From Aerococcus urinaeequi (GTDB taxonomy: Bacteria > Bacillota > Bacilli > Lactobacillales > Aerococcaceae), in NCBI RefSeq assembly GCF_001543205.1, contig NZ_CP014162.1:1364001-1428000 (forward strand): DNA of 64,000 nt. The letters run 5' to 3'. The position numbers were made by a program, and so were the translations under genes. How positions within the stretch are numbered: position 1 is the stretch's first letter; every line of letters starts with the position of its first letter. The notes beneath the pieces were generated by a model. The model ran no database searches and was not told the origin of the DNA. It saw nothing but the letters and a program-made list of their open reading frames with translations. Shown one piece after another: positions 1-8,399 of the stretch.

Positions 1-5
1 TGTTC

Positions 6-650
6 ATGAATGATTTGATTCAAAATACTCAAGGCATATATGAGGAAGATATTAGGAAACTAGCAAGTGATAAATATCATATCGATTTAACGCAATCAGT
101 GACGGTTGTGCTATCTAAAGAAGCCAATGCCTTAAAGCAGCTAGCGCAATCATTGAAGTTAACTATATTTACTTACCAAAGTGATGCACTACTTTTAGTG
201 AATACAAATGTGGTGAGTAGAGAGCATATAAAAGCTTTGACAGATGACGGTACTTGGGTTGATAGTGGTCAAAATATCGCTGAAAGTATTGCAAATATTC
301 AGCAAACAGCTATTTACTTTTCACTACTCCAACTTGACCATACAAGTCCGGTATTTGTGAAAGACCATCCTTTCTATTTATTTACACCCGGTATTTTCAA
401 AAAGGACGACGTTTTATTTGAGCGTGTGGATCAAATGGAAGATGAGCTAGCCACTACTTTGGCTATTTTTATCAAACATAATTTGGATACGCGAGCAACT
501 AGTGAGGAATTGTTTATTCACCGAAATACTGTCAATTATCGGTTAGAGAAAATTCATAGACAAACCCAATTGAATCCTAGAAACATTATTGATTTATTTG
601 TTTTGCTGGTTTATCTAGGATACAAAATTAAACCAAATGCCCATCGCTAA
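6..650 (+). CDS. PucR/CdaR-type transcriptional regulator, C-terminal part
   Basis: The last ~60 residues carry the PucR-family helix-turn-helix: an ATSEELFIHRNTVNYRLEKI motif followed by an LFVLLVYL helix, as in CdaR/PucR regulators that sense small metabolites. The upstream 140 residues match no domain I can name. The reading frame is open to the window edge, and family members are usually longer, so the gene probably begins before base 1 and the ATG at 6 may be internal. It reads toward the permease at 788 and could regulate it; that link is inference from position. Confidence 0.75.
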   Translation: MNDLIQNTQGIYEEDIRKLASDKYHIDLTQSVTVVLSKEANALKQLAQSLKLTIFTYQSDALLLVNTNVVSREHIKALTDDGTWVDSGQNIAESIANIQQTAIYFSLLQLDHTSPVFVKDHPFYLFTPGIFKKDDVLFERVDQMEDELATTLAIFIKHNLDTRATSEELFIHRNTVNYRLEKIHRQTQLNPRNIIDLFVLLVYLGYKIKPNAHR

Positions 651-724
651 ATCCCCAAAAAAATTTCTATTTATTCGTATGTCCTGGTCAATTCTTTTGG
701 TAAAATAATGTAGCAATTAATGTA

Positions 725-758
725 GTCACCGCCGATTTCTTGGCTGGTGGCTTTTTTA
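725..758 (+). terminator. intrinsic terminator after the PucR-type gene
   Basis: CACCGCC at 727-733 pairs with GGC-T-GGTG at 742-749 (one bulged T), followed by a run of six T from 752. It separates the regulator from the permease at 788. Confidence 0.6.
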
Positions 759-787
759 TAGGAATACAAATTTGAGGGGATTTACTT

Positions 788-1885
788 ATGTATAAAATTA
801 ACATTTGGGTACGGCAGAACCTGCTCTTTGTGATTGCCGCAAGCTTGGCCACAATCGCTGTGATTTTCGGCCAATTTGACCCGACCTATATCAAATATGA
901 CGTCTTAGTCAGTTTATTCGGCTTGATGATTGTCCTAGCCTTTTTCCAGACGTCAGGCTTATTACGGTGGGCGTCGATAAAATTGATCGACTGGTCCGGA
1001 AATAGCCGCGTCATCGTCCAATCCATGGTCCTGGCTTCATTCTTCGGGTCATTCCTATTGTCCAACGACATCGCTGTCCTGACCCTACTACCGATTTACT
1101 TGAACATCCTGCGCCACCTACCAGCATTCAAGGGCCGTGTACTCGGGGCAGCCCTAATCGTAGTGGCGGCAAACCTAGGCGGGGTCTTCTTCCCCTTCTC
1201 CAACCCACAAAATCTCATCATCTATTCAACCTATCCAGTCGATTTCGTCAGCTTCATGTGGTGGACCCTACCCCTGGTGGTTGCCGGCTTTATCCTTGTT
1301 ATGGTCGCAACTTTCTTCGTAGAGAAAAGGGCAGCCCACACACAAGTTGAGGGCAATGCAGTAGATAGATCGATAGTCATTCAAGCTAGCATTGGCATGG
1401 TGCTCATGGTCATTGCCATCTTTGGCTTATTCAATATTTATTGGACCGTGGCCTTCATTGTAGCCTATGTCCTACTGACTAACTGGCGGTATTTACTGCA
1501 AGTGGATTATTTATTGCTACTGACTTTTGCGTCATTTTTTGTGTTAGTCGGAAACATTACTGACTTAACACTTGTCCAAACTTGGTTGGCAGCTAATATT
1601 TCAAGCAAGACCATGGCTTACCTAACAGGGCTCTTGGCTTCACAAGTCTTTTCAAATGTTCCAACCACTATTCTGGTTTCACCCTTTACAGACCAGGCTC
1701 ATAGCTTGTTGATGGGGGTTAACATTGGTGGCTTAGGGACCATGGTCGCTTCATTAGCTAACTTAATCGGTTTTACCATTATTCGAAACGCTATGTCCAT
1801 GGATTCTAGGGCTTATTTCAAGATCTTCACCATAATAAATGTGATTTTTATTCTGATTTTAGCCCTTCTTTTCTTCCCATGGTAG
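788..1885 (+). CDS. ArsB/NhaD/SLC13-superfamily anion permease
   Basis: A 365-residue integral membrane protein with about ten hydrophobic segments. LSNDIAVLTLLPI (about residue 93) and AANLGGVFFPFSNPQNLI (about residue 129) are the paired helical hairpin motifs of the ion transporter superfamily (CitMHS, ArsB, SLC13), and a second half-repeat around SQVFSNVPTTILVSPF is present. It probably moves an organic or inorganic anion; the substrate cannot be read from sequence. Ribosome site GAGGGGA precedes the ATG by 7 bases. It is shorter than most relatives (400-450 residues). Confidence 0.7.
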   Translation: MYKINIWVRQNLLFVIAASLATIAVIFGQFDPTYIKYDVLVSLFGLMIVLAFFQTSGLLRWASIKLIDWSGNSRVIVQSMVLASFFGSFLLSNDIAVLTLLPIYLNILRHLPAFKGRVLGAALIVVAANLGGVFFPFSNPQNLIIYSTYPVDFVSFMWWTLPLVVAGFILVMVATFFVEKRAAHTQVEGNAVDRSIVIQASIGMVLMVIAIFGLFNIYWTVAFIVAYVLLTNWRYLLQVDYLLLLTFASFFVLVGNITDLTLVQTWLAANISSKTMAYLTGLLASQVFSNVPTTILVSPFTDQAHSLLMGVNIGGLGTMVASLANLIGFTIIRNAMSMDSRAYFKIFTIINVIFILILALLFFPW

Positions 1886-1988
1886 CTTTTTCTCACTTTT
1901 TTATCATTATTCTTTAATTAGACCTTGCATTATTGACCTTTTTAGTATAAATTAAAATCATATTAGAAAACGAAAGAGGCATCTCATT

Positions 1989-2051
1989 ATGTTAAGCACA
2001 ACACAAAATAATAAGCATATTGTCATTATTATTATTGATTCTAGGACTTAG
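1989..2051 (+). CDS. Ile/Val-rich leader peptide of an attenuator
   Basis: A 20-codon frame with its own ribosome site (AGAGG at 1975-1979) encodes MLSTTQNNKHIVIIIIDSRT. Six consecutive codons read Ile-Val-Ile-Ile-Ile-Ile. It ends at a TAG inside the first arm of a set of alternative RNA hairpins (2042-2139) and lies upstream of a branched-chain amino acid binding lipoprotein. Ribosome stalling at the Ile codons under starvation would favour the antiterminator. The peptide itself probably has no other function. Called from sequence and context; no homologue is recognised. Confidence 0.72.
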   Translation: MLSTTQNNKHIVIIIIDSRT

Positions 2052-2139
2052 GGAATTCGGCGGCAGCCAATTTCATATGTCCTATTTGTGTTGAAACACT
2101 AGATGGGACCTAAGCTTCCCATTTAGGGAGGCTTTTTTT
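2042..2139 (+). promoter_or_regulatory. transcription attenuator with mutually exclusive hairpins
   Basis: Three pairings can be drawn. TAGGAC (2042-2047, overlapping the leader stop) pairs with GTCCTA (2079-2084). CTAGATGGGA (2099-2108) pairs with TCCCATTTAG (2117-2126), forming an antiterminator. AAGCTTCCC (2112-2120) pairs with GGGAGGCTT (2126-2134) followed by seven T, forming a terminator. Antiterminator and terminator share 2112-2126 and exclude each other, the layout of classical amino acid attenuation. Confidence 0.72.
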
Positions 2140-2224
2140 ATTGGTATAAGTGAATTTTTAGTCTACTTGATAAAGGTTTGCATTGTTGGTTTTTATTGGT
2201 TGGGTTTGTTTTAGGAGGAAAAAT

Positions 2225-3403
2225 ATGAATTTGAAAAAATTTGGTTTAACATTATTATCTGCAGCTACTTTAGCCGCCTGTGGTTCAGTGACACAAACAT
2301 CTAACAGCTCTTCTTCTGCGGGATCAGAAGATTCTGATACGATTAACATCGGGGGCGACTTTGGTTTAACTGGGTCAGCATCTGCTTACGGTTCTTACAT
2401 CAATGACGGTGCGACTTTAGCCTTCAATGAACTCAACGAATCGGGTGGTATCGATGGTAAGCAAATCAACTATATCGCAACAGATAACAAATCTAACGTT
2501 CAAGAGTCTGCCAATGAAGCCACACGTCTGTTAGCAGAAGAAAACTTGTCTGTATTATTAGCGTCAGATATCGCAGCCTCAACAGAAGCAGCGATTCAAC
2601 CAGCTGAAAACGCGCAAGTTCCAATGATCATCCCTTCAGCAACGGTTGATGATTTAACATTGGATTCACAAGGAAATGTATTTGAATATGTCTTCCAAAT
2701 TGCCTTCCAAATCTCTAACCAAACGGAAGCACTTGGCCGTTTTGCGGACGAGAAAGGTTGGAGCACGGCTGCCGTTTTACAAGATAACTCATCGGATTAT
2801 GGTCAAAACTTAGCTTCTCAATTTGAAGAAGACTACTCAGGTGACGTTGTCATCAAAGAGTCGTTCTTATCAGGAGACACTGACTTCAGCTCAATCCTAA
2901 ACAACGTTAAAGCCCAAGATCCAGACGTATTATTCATCGCTGGTTACTACCCAGAAGGTGGAGCCATCGTGAAACAAGCCCGTGAAATGGGTATCGATGC
3001 CGCTATCTTAGGTCCAAACGGATTAGGTAACGACGAATTCATCAACTTAGCTGGTGCAGAAAACGTAACTGACTTCTACTACGCAACAATCTTCGTAACA
3101 GGAGAATATGGTTCAGACGCAGCCAACGAATTCGCAGAGAAATACCGTGCAGAATTTGACACAGAGCCAGACTTGTTCTCAGCAGGTGGTTACGACGCAG
3201 CCCGCTTAGCAGCTGACGCCATTGACCGTGCCGGTTCAACAGACCCACAAGCAATCCGCGACGCCCTAGAAGAAACTCAAGACTTTGAAGGGGTAACAGG
3301 AAACATCTCATTCGATGAAGACCACAATCCAGTAATGGACTCATTCGTAGTAGGCTATACAGAAGGCGAAATCTCATCAGTAGAAGCCGTAACAGCTGAA
3401 TAA
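2225..3403 (+). CDS. branched-chain amino acid ABC transporter substrate-binding lipoprotein (LivJ-like)
   Basis: A 392-residue periplasmic-binding-protein type 1 (Peripla_BP_6) lipoprotein. The signal peptide ends in TLAACG, so the lipidated Cys is about residue 18. IGGDFGLTGSASAYG and GIDGKQINYI are typical of the LivJ/amide-binding family, and the C-terminus contains TGNISFDEDHNPV, another family signature. The start is the ATG at 2225, 6 bases after AGGAGG; an in-frame upstream codon at 2183 would spoil the signal peptide. No permease or ATPase genes (livHMGF) adjoin it, so it must use components encoded elsewhere. Expression is probably set by the Ile-rich attenuator just upstream, which supports branched-chain amino acids as ligand. 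Confidence 0.85.
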   Translation: MNLKKFGLTLLSAATLAACGSVTQTSNSSSSAGSEDSDTINIGGDFGLTGSASAYGSYINDGATLAFNELNESGGIDGKQINYIATDNKSNVQESANEATRLLAEENLSVLLASDIAASTEAAIQPAENAQVPMIIPSATVDDLTLDSQGNVFEYVFQIAFQISNQTEALGRFADEKGWSTAAVLQDNSSDYGQNLASQFEEDYSGDVVIKESFLSGDTDFSSILNNVKAQDPDVLFIAGYYPEGGAIVKQAREMGIDAAILGPNGLGNDEFINLAGAENVTDFYYATIFVTGEYGSDAANEFAEKYRAEFDTEPDLFSAGGYDAARLAADAIDRAGSTDPQAIRDALEETQDFEGVTGNISFDEDHNPVMDSFVVGYTEGEISSVEAVTAE

Positions 3404-3458
3404 GACCTACTTTTTTGAAAAAAGGATAACAAGACCAAGTTGGGTCAATATTAGTAGA

Positions 3459-3492
3459 AGAGTCGCGATGTTCATGTCGTGACTCTTTTTTT
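3459..3492 (+). terminator. intrinsic terminator of the LivJ-like gene
   Basis: AGAGTCGCGA (3459-3468) pairs with TCGTGACTCT (3477-3486) with one wobble and is followed by seven T. Confidence 0.85.
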
Positions 3493-3665
3493 GAGTACAG
3501 CTAATATTTCAAGTTAATTCTACACATAGCTTCTGAGACATTTTCACGGTATGCGAAAATCGATTGTTTGTCATAGGATGATTCGATCAAGTAGCGTATA
3601 ATATATTATGGATCTACAAATCAAATTGAAAATATATTTATATATAGAAAGAAAGTGTGAGACAT

Positions 3666-4823
3666 ATGGTAGAAGAAAATAAATATTATATCTATGCGGA
3701 CCGGATTATCTTAGCGGACGAAGTTGTAGAAAAGGCTTATTTAGAAGTCAAAGATGGTCAATTTGGTTATGCAACTTTAGAGAAACCCTTAAAAGGTGAG
3801 GTTAAAGATTACACGGGTTATACGGTGGCAGCTGGTTTAGTGGATACCCACATCCATGGTTTCCAAGGGGCAGATGTGATGGACGACGATTTTGAAGCGG
3901 TCCAGACTATGTCTAAGGGGTTACCATCAACAGGTGTGACAGCCTTTTTGCCAACAACCTTAACTTCTTCTGCTGACTTATTGACATCAGTTGCTGGTAA
4001 AATTGGTGACCACTATGAGGAAGCTGAGGGGGCGAAAATCTTAGGTATATTCTTCGAAGGGCCATGGTTTACGGAAGAACACAAGGGGGCACAAAACCCA
4101 GCCTACATGGGTGATCCTGACTTGGCTCAATTTGAGGTCTGGCAAACAGCCGCTAAAGGACTCATTCACAAAATTGCACTAGCGCCAGAGCGGAAAACGG
4201 CTAAAGCTTTCACAGAAACTATCACGAAAGAAGGGGTACGAGTAGCCCTAGCCCACTCATCTGCGACCTATGAAGAAGCGACTGCAGTGGTTGATGCGGG
4301 TGCCAACATTTTCATCCATACTTATAACGGCATGTCTGGTTTACACCACCGCAACCCTGGTATGGTTGGTGCAGCCATGGCAACAGATGATACCTATGCG
4401 GAAGTCATTTGTGACGGCAAACATGTCCACCCAGGTGCAATCAAGGCGCTTGTTAAAGCTAAGGGATGGGACAAAACAGTTCTTATTACAGATGCCATGT
4501 CAGCTGCTGGTATGCCTGATGGTAAATATCAATTAGGTGAATTTCCAGTTATTGTCAAAGACGGTGAAGCGCGTCTTGAGTCAGGTAATTTAGCAGGATC
4601 TGTACTAACCTTAAATCAAGCAGTCAAGAATGTGGTAGATTGGGGTATTGTAGATAGTGAGCAAGCCTTACGGATGGCTTCACAAGTGCCCGCTGCCTCT
4701 GTAGGTTTAGATGATCAGGTTGGTATAATTGCGCCAGGACGTGTGGCTGATTTCATTGTGGTAGATGCGGATATGAACTTAAAAGAAACCTATCTAAATG
4801 GTGTTTCTGTATTTCAAAACTAA
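3666..4823 (+). CDS. nagA: N-acetylglucosamine-6-phosphate deacetylase
   Basis: Removes the acetyl group from GlcNAc-6-phosphate in cytoplasmic amino-sugar catabolism and cell-wall recycling. Amidohydrolase motifs occur in order: metal-site DTHIHGFQG, GIFFEGPW, LAHSSATYEEA, HTYNGMSGLHHRNPGMVG and the catalytic-Asp segment ITDAMSAAGMPDGKYQLG, ending with LAGSVLTLNQAV. The length of 385 residues is normal for the family. ATG 3666 is preferred over GTG 3657 because GAAAGAAAG lies at a usual distance; the choice is uncertain. It stands alone between two terminators, without nagB or a PTS gene nearby. Confidence 0.93.
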   Translation: MVEENKYYIYADRIILADEVVEKAYLEVKDGQFGYATLEKPLKGEVKDYTGYTVAAGLVDTHIHGFQGADVMDDDFEAVQTMSKGLPSTGVTAFLPTTLTSSADLLTSVAGKIGDHYEEAEGAKILGIFFEGPWFTEEHKGAQNPAYMGDPDLAQFEVWQTAAKGLIHKIALAPERKTAKAFTETITKEGVRVALAHSSATYEEATAVVDAGANIFIHTYNGMSGLHHRNPGMVGAAMATDDTYAEVICDGKHVHPGAIKALVKAKGWDKTVLITDAMSAAGMPDGKYQLGEFPVIVKDGEARLESGNLAGSVLTLNQAVKNVVDWGIVDSEQALRMASQVPAASVGLDDQVGIIAPGRVADFIVVDADMNLKETYLNGVSVFQN

Positions 4824-4839
4824 ATAAGCATAAAAGTAT

Positions 4840-4884
4840 AGCACCAAGCTAGTTGACATGAGTAGACTAGTTTGGTGCTTCTTT
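4840..4884 (+). terminator. intrinsic terminator of nagA
   Basis: A 14-bp stem, AGCACCAAGCTAGT (4840-4853) with ACTAGTTTGGTGCT (4866-4879), is followed by a T-rich tract. Confidence 0.8.
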
Positions 4885-4893
4885 GTTTGTAAA

Positions 4894-5124
4894 AAGGCAA
4901 AGTTAATCATTGCGGATGAAGCTATTTCAGCCCTTGATGTGTCCATTCAAGCCCAAATCGTTAACTTGTTGAAGGAATTGAAAATCACCAATGATTTAAC
5001 CTATTTATTCATTACCCATGATTTGTCCATGGTCAAATATATTTCTGACCACTTTGTCTACTGTCATTCAAGTGAAGTAGCTGGCTACAAAGACCAGGTG
5101 AAACCAGCTTTGGCATTGGTATAA
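4894..5124 (+). pseudogene. relic of an oligopeptide ABC transporter ATPase (OppF/DppF)
   Basis: The translation contains [20 protein letters not shown] and [17 protein letters not shown], the Walker B, D-loop and H-loop portion of an OppF/DppF ATPase. Everything N-terminal (Walker A, Q loop, signature) is missing and the normal C-terminus has been replaced. Walker B reads DEA where the family has DEP, a sign of decay. The fragment starts directly behind the nagA terminator, whose right arm supplies the apparent start codon, so it is unlikely to be expressed. It appears to be the tail left by a deletion of an opp operon. Confidence 0.8.
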
Positions 5125-5140
5125 ATATAGGTGCATACGA

Positions 5141-5177
5141 AAAAGGTGGTCTGGAATCTTTCCAGGCCACCTTTTTA
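5141..5177. terminator. bidirectional terminator
   Basis: AAGGTGGTCTGGAA pairs with TTCCAGGCCACCTT (one wobble), with an A run on the left and a T run on the right. It can end the leftward ABC operon as well as anything read from the opp relic. Confidence 0.8.
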
Positions 5178-5200
5178 AGATTTTTCATGACATTATTTTC

Positions 5201-6394
5201 TTATTGAAGGAATTGTTGTTCTTCAACACTGGCGATTTTTGCGAAAGAATATGGACTGTTTTCTTCTATAGTATATTCTTCTACAGTGGTCGTTTCACCA
5301 GTGGTAATATCCACTCGTTGCAATTGGCCTGTTTTGCCATCTGCAATGGTTTGGAAGATATAGCCATTGTCAATGTAGTAGTCAGGGGATTGTTCAAGGT
5401 CTGACTGCCATACTTGGTCAAAGTTTTGACTCTCCATGTCGTAAGCGTAAATACTTAATTGACTAGGAAAGCTACCGTAGTCATTCTCCACATAATTATT
5501 GGTTAAGACAAAGATTTTATCTTCAATAATTATTGGCATAACGTCGGTGTCACCAGATTGTTCTTTTAAAGTACTTACTAATGATGACGTGTCCATAGTT
5601 TCTTTGTCACCACTTGTTGGATTGATAATCTCATAAGTAGTTGGAGAGATATAGTCTTCACTGACTTCATTATTTGTTGCCGCTATTGGTAACAAGTGGT
5701 ACTTAGGATTCCGGTTTAAGCTATCAACGCTGCCTGAGTACAATTCATAACTCGCATTGTCCATGGTAGTAGCTTCCGTGATTTCGCCATTTTCCTTGTT
5801 TAATTCAAAGGTTTTTAAATAATTGGCTTGGTCGTAGTCTTGTAGGAAAGCGTATACCAGGTAAATGGTCGTGTCATCTTCAGCGATTGACATCAAGGTG
5901 TTACCAGTCCGGTCCGCTTGGTCTAACTGATAAGAGGGTATGGTATAGGTCCAGTTGCCCTCATCATTTTTTTGAATCAGAGTCAAGTTTAACTGGGCTT
6001 TGCTATCACCTAGGAGGGTATCAGCCTGCCATAATTGTAGGTCATCATTCTCCAAAATCAATCGGGAATTGGACAAGTTTGGCCGGTCGAACAAGGAGAA
6101 GTTTTTGTAGACCGCGTCTTGGACTTGGGCGCTAAACATACCGTAACTAGCGTTGGTCGTAGGAATTAGCGCGTCTCCTCGTCTTGATAGGGGGATCCAA
6201 TGAATTGAATTCTGATCGTCTTCGCTTGTTAGATAAAGACTCGATGCTTGGGTTTCTTGCCCGCTAACTTCAGGGTTTACACTAGTTACCTTAACAGGTT
6301 TAAAAGTGCCAACCCCAAGCCAGACGAATAAGGACACGCCAGCAATTACCACTAGGAAAATAAGTGTCAGCCAGTTTTGTTTACGCATTTTCAT
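5201..6394 (-). CDS. membrane-anchored extracellular protein of a YtrA-type ABC operon
   Basis: A 397-residue protein with one N-terminal transmembrane segment (about residues 8-28) and a long, polar outside domain rich in Asp, Thr and Tyr. I recognise no family; the repeated aromatic and acidic segments would fit a beta-rich fold, but that is a guess. It is the last gene of the four-gene operon and starts 16 bases after the permease stop. AAGAAAGGAGGT precedes a double ATG; the second, at 6394, is preferred on spacing. An accessory or sensing role for the ABC pair is inferred from context only. Confidence 0.6.
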   Translation of the reverse strand: MKMRKQNWLTLIFLVVIAGVSLFVWLGVGTFKPVKVTSVNPEVSGQETQASSLYLTSEDDQNSIHWIPLSRRGDALIPTTNASYGMFSAQVQDAVYKNFSLFDRPNLSNSRLILENDDLQLWQADTLLGDSKAQLNLTLIQKNDEGNWTYTIPSYQLDQADRTGNTLMSIAEDDTTIYLVYAFLQDYDQANYLKTFELNKENGEITEATTMDNASYELYSGSVDSLNRNPKYHLLPIAATNNEVSEDYISPTTYEIINPTSGDKETMDTSSLVSTLKEQSGDTDVMPIIIEDKIFVLTNNYVENDYGSFPSQLSIYAYDMESQNFDQVWQSDLEQSPDYYIDNGYIFQTIADGKTGQLQRVDITTGETTTVEEYTIEENSPYSFAKIASVEEQQFLQ

Positions 6395-6410
6395 CATGAT
6401 ACCTCCTTTC

Positions 6411-7226
6411 TTAAATACTGACATAATGGTTCATCAACCATGACATCATATAACCGTTGATCATATTTGCGGCATAAATGAAGACTAAGACGATAATAGT
6501 CCCTTCTGTCGCAGTAAGTGGCATAGTGAGTGTTGAAAAGCCCATCAGGTAGACAAGGGCAATGGATACTACCCAGTAAATGACGATTGTTAATAAAGTC
6601 CGCGTCCAAGTATAACCTTTCGCACTAAGTAAAATGATCATGCTATTCATTAAGGTGAATAAGAACCATAGGCCACCACCATAAGTCAGAAAGGTTTGTC
6701 CTGGGTAAGGCGGGAACAAGACTAAACTCGTCTGCATTTTGGTTGCAAGTTGAATGAGAACGGGTATCGTGGTGTAGCTATCAGCAAACATGATAGAAAA
6801 AGCGGCGTTTGCAACATAGAATACGACCAATTGTAAAATCAAAATCCCAGCCATCATGATTAAAGTAGAGATTAACTTGGCATATGCAATTGGTGCCCGG
6901 TTTCCAGGTAGGGTTAACAATCGGTAAATAAAGTTTCCCTGAAAGTGCCAGTCACGAATCCAGGAAAAGACCGAATAAGCGAGTAATGCAAAACCAGTGG
7001 CCCCAATAATCATGGTAAAGGCCATGCTATCATCAAAAGCAGATGCTAAATTGGTAATAGGGAAGGGGTAATCCGAGGTATTTCCGGATGCAATCGCCAT
7101 AAAGCTTGTCCTGACGTTTCTAAAAACCATGATTCCTTCAGTCACTAATACAAAAGCAATCAGCAGGAAATAGAACACTTTCGCCCGTTTTAATTCATCC
7201 GTTATTAAATTCAGTAATTTTGTCAT
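6411..7226 (-). CDS. ABC transporter permease (YtrC/ABC-2 type)
   Basis: A 271-residue protein with about six hydrophobic segments and no enzymatic motif. It is translationally coupled to the ATPase gene: its ATG at 7226 overlaps the ATPase stop in a TAATG arrangement, with GGGAGGTG eight bases upstream. With the ATPase it should form a two-component exporter or sensor of the kind controlled by YtrA regulators, often induced by cell-wall-active peptides in Bacillus; the substrate here is unknown. Confidence 0.75.
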   Translation of the reverse strand: MTKLLNLITDELKRAKVFYFLLIAFVLVTEGIMVFRNVRTSFMAIASGNTSDYPFPITNLASAFDDSMAFTMIIGATGFALLAYSVFSWIRDWHFQGNFIYRLLTLPGNRAPIAYAKLISTLIMMAGILILQLVVFYVANAAFSIMFADSYTTIPVLIQLATKMQTSLVLFPPYPGQTFLTYGGGLWFLFTLMNSMIILLSAKGYTWTRTLLTIVIYWVVSIALVYLMGFSTLTMPLTATEGTIIVLVFIYAANMINGYMMSWLMNHYVSI

Positions 7227-7912
7227 TAGCGATACACCTCCCACATCTTATCGGTAATCGACTTGCCTTCTTCTAAACGTAAATCTTCCGTATAGAAATC
7301 TTGAATAATCCGGCGGTCTTTTAGCATGACTACCCGGTCCACCAAAGTTTCAATCTCATTAATCTCATGGGTTGAAATCAAGACGCCGCGCCCAGCCATC
7401 AACTTACTGGTGAAAACATTGGCAATCTCTTCCCTAGTAAAGATATCAACCCCAGAAAACGGTTCATCCATGATGAGATAATCCGAGTTTAAAGTTAGAC
7501 CTAGCAGTAAATTCACCTTAGCCGTATTCCCCTTAGACAAGTGTGAAATCTTTTCATCAGGATTTAAATTGAAGAAAGTCACCAAGTCTTCAGCTAAGAC
7601 TGGATCATAAGTATCATAGTATGTGGCCATATAATCCAAAGCTTCTTGAATAGTCATCTCTTTCACCACGATGATGGTGTCAGGAATGTAAGAAATCCGA
7701 TTAAAATCATTAAAATCGATCGGTTTACCATCAATTAAAAACTGACCAGAAGCGACTGGGGTTAACTTCATCAAACCGTTCATCAAACTCGTTTTTCCAG
7801 ACCCATTCTCCCCAATTAAAGCCGTAATTTCCCCTGGTTTAATAGAGAAAGATACATCCTCGAGAATTTTCTTCGCCCCGTAAAATTTATTCACCTTTTC
7901 AATCTCAATCAT
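7226..7912 (-). CDS. ABC transporter ATP-binding protein (YtrB-like)
   Basis: A 228-residue ATPase with Walker A GENGSGKT (about residue 36), a divergent signature region LSKGNTAKVNLLLGL (SKGN in place of SGGQ, as in many YtrB/EcsA-type exporters), Walker B DYLIMDEPFSGVD and the H-loop STHE. The start is taken as ATG 7912, 6 bases after GAGGTG; the GTG at 7921 overlaps that site. The ATG lies inside the stop region of the regulator gene, so the two are coupled. Confidence 0.88.
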   Translation of the reverse strand: MIEIEKVNKFYGAKKILEDVSFSIKPGEITALIGENGSGKTSLMNGLMKLTPVASGQFLIDGKPIDFNDFNRISYIPDTIIVVKEMTIQEALDYMATYYDTYDPVLAEDLVTFFNLNPDEKISHLSKGNTAKVNLLLGLTLNSDYLIMDEPFSGVDIFTREEIANVFTSKLMAGRGVLISTHEINEIETLVDRVVMLKDRRIIQDFYTEDLRLEEGKSITDKMWEVYR

Positions 7913-8282
7913 CTTGTTCACCTCGTTTTTGGAAATATTCTGTCATGTAAGTGGCAATCTCATGCGGGTCCATATTCAAGACCTGGGTCGTATCATAGAA
8001 GACCGCCATGGCCTGCTCCAAAGCATCACGCTTTAATTGTTGAATAATCATTTGGTTTTCCGTCACTCGACTCGGCACATTGGCTTCTGACACAATAATC
8101 CCTTCTTCCTCTAATGATTTAAACGCCCGCTGAACCGTATTAGGGTTAATCTTGAACGTTTTGGCGATATCACGACGAGAGGGCAACTTATCCCCAGCCA
8201 TCAATCGGCTAGCAACAATTTCCCCCTTATAATGGTCGGCTAATTGCACATAAATTGGCGCCTGCTTATCAAACACAACCAT
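7905..8282 (-). CDS. GntR-family regulator, YtrA subfamily
   Basis: A 125-residue regulator with an N-terminal winged helix (PIYVQLADHYKGEI, LPSRRDIAKTFKINPNTVQR, EEEGII) and a short helical C-terminus, the size and layout of the YtrA subfamily that represses its own ABC operon. It is the first gene of the leftward operon. Two palindromes containing GTGTATTA-type arms lie in its promoter and are the likely binding sites. Confidence 0.88.
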   Translation of the reverse strand: MVVFDKQAPIYVQLADHYKGEIVASRLMAGDKLPSRRDIAKTFKINPNTVQRAFKSLEEEGIIVSEANVPSRVTENQMIIQQLKRDALEQAMAVFYDTTQVLNMDPHEIATYMTEYFQKRGEQDD

Positions 8283-8311
8283 GAAGACCCTCCTTTCAAA
8301 AATGCTTTAAC

Positions 8312-8380
8312 AAAAGTGTGTTAGTCAATCAATACACTTTTCTTATCTGTATTATATGGTTAATACACTTCAAGTGTCAA
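8312..8380 (-). promoter_or_regulatory. promoter and two palindromic operators of the YtrA-type operon
   Basis: Leftward, TTGACA (8380-8375) and TATAAT (8356-8351) are 18 bases apart. Operator 1, TGTATTA-N6-TAATACA (8348-8367), is a perfect palindrome that covers the -10 box. Operator 2, AAAAGTGTGTT...AATACACTTTT (8312-8341), lies just downstream. Both share the GTGTATT core, as expected for autorepression by the regulator. Confidence 0.8.
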
Positions 8381-8399
8381 TAGCAGGATTCTATAAAAA

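Noticed and set aside
3042-3377. 111-codon minus-strand frame inside the LivJ-like gene
   Set aside because: Antisense to a strongly supported gene, no ribosome site, Leu/Arg-rich composition typical of a shadow frame.
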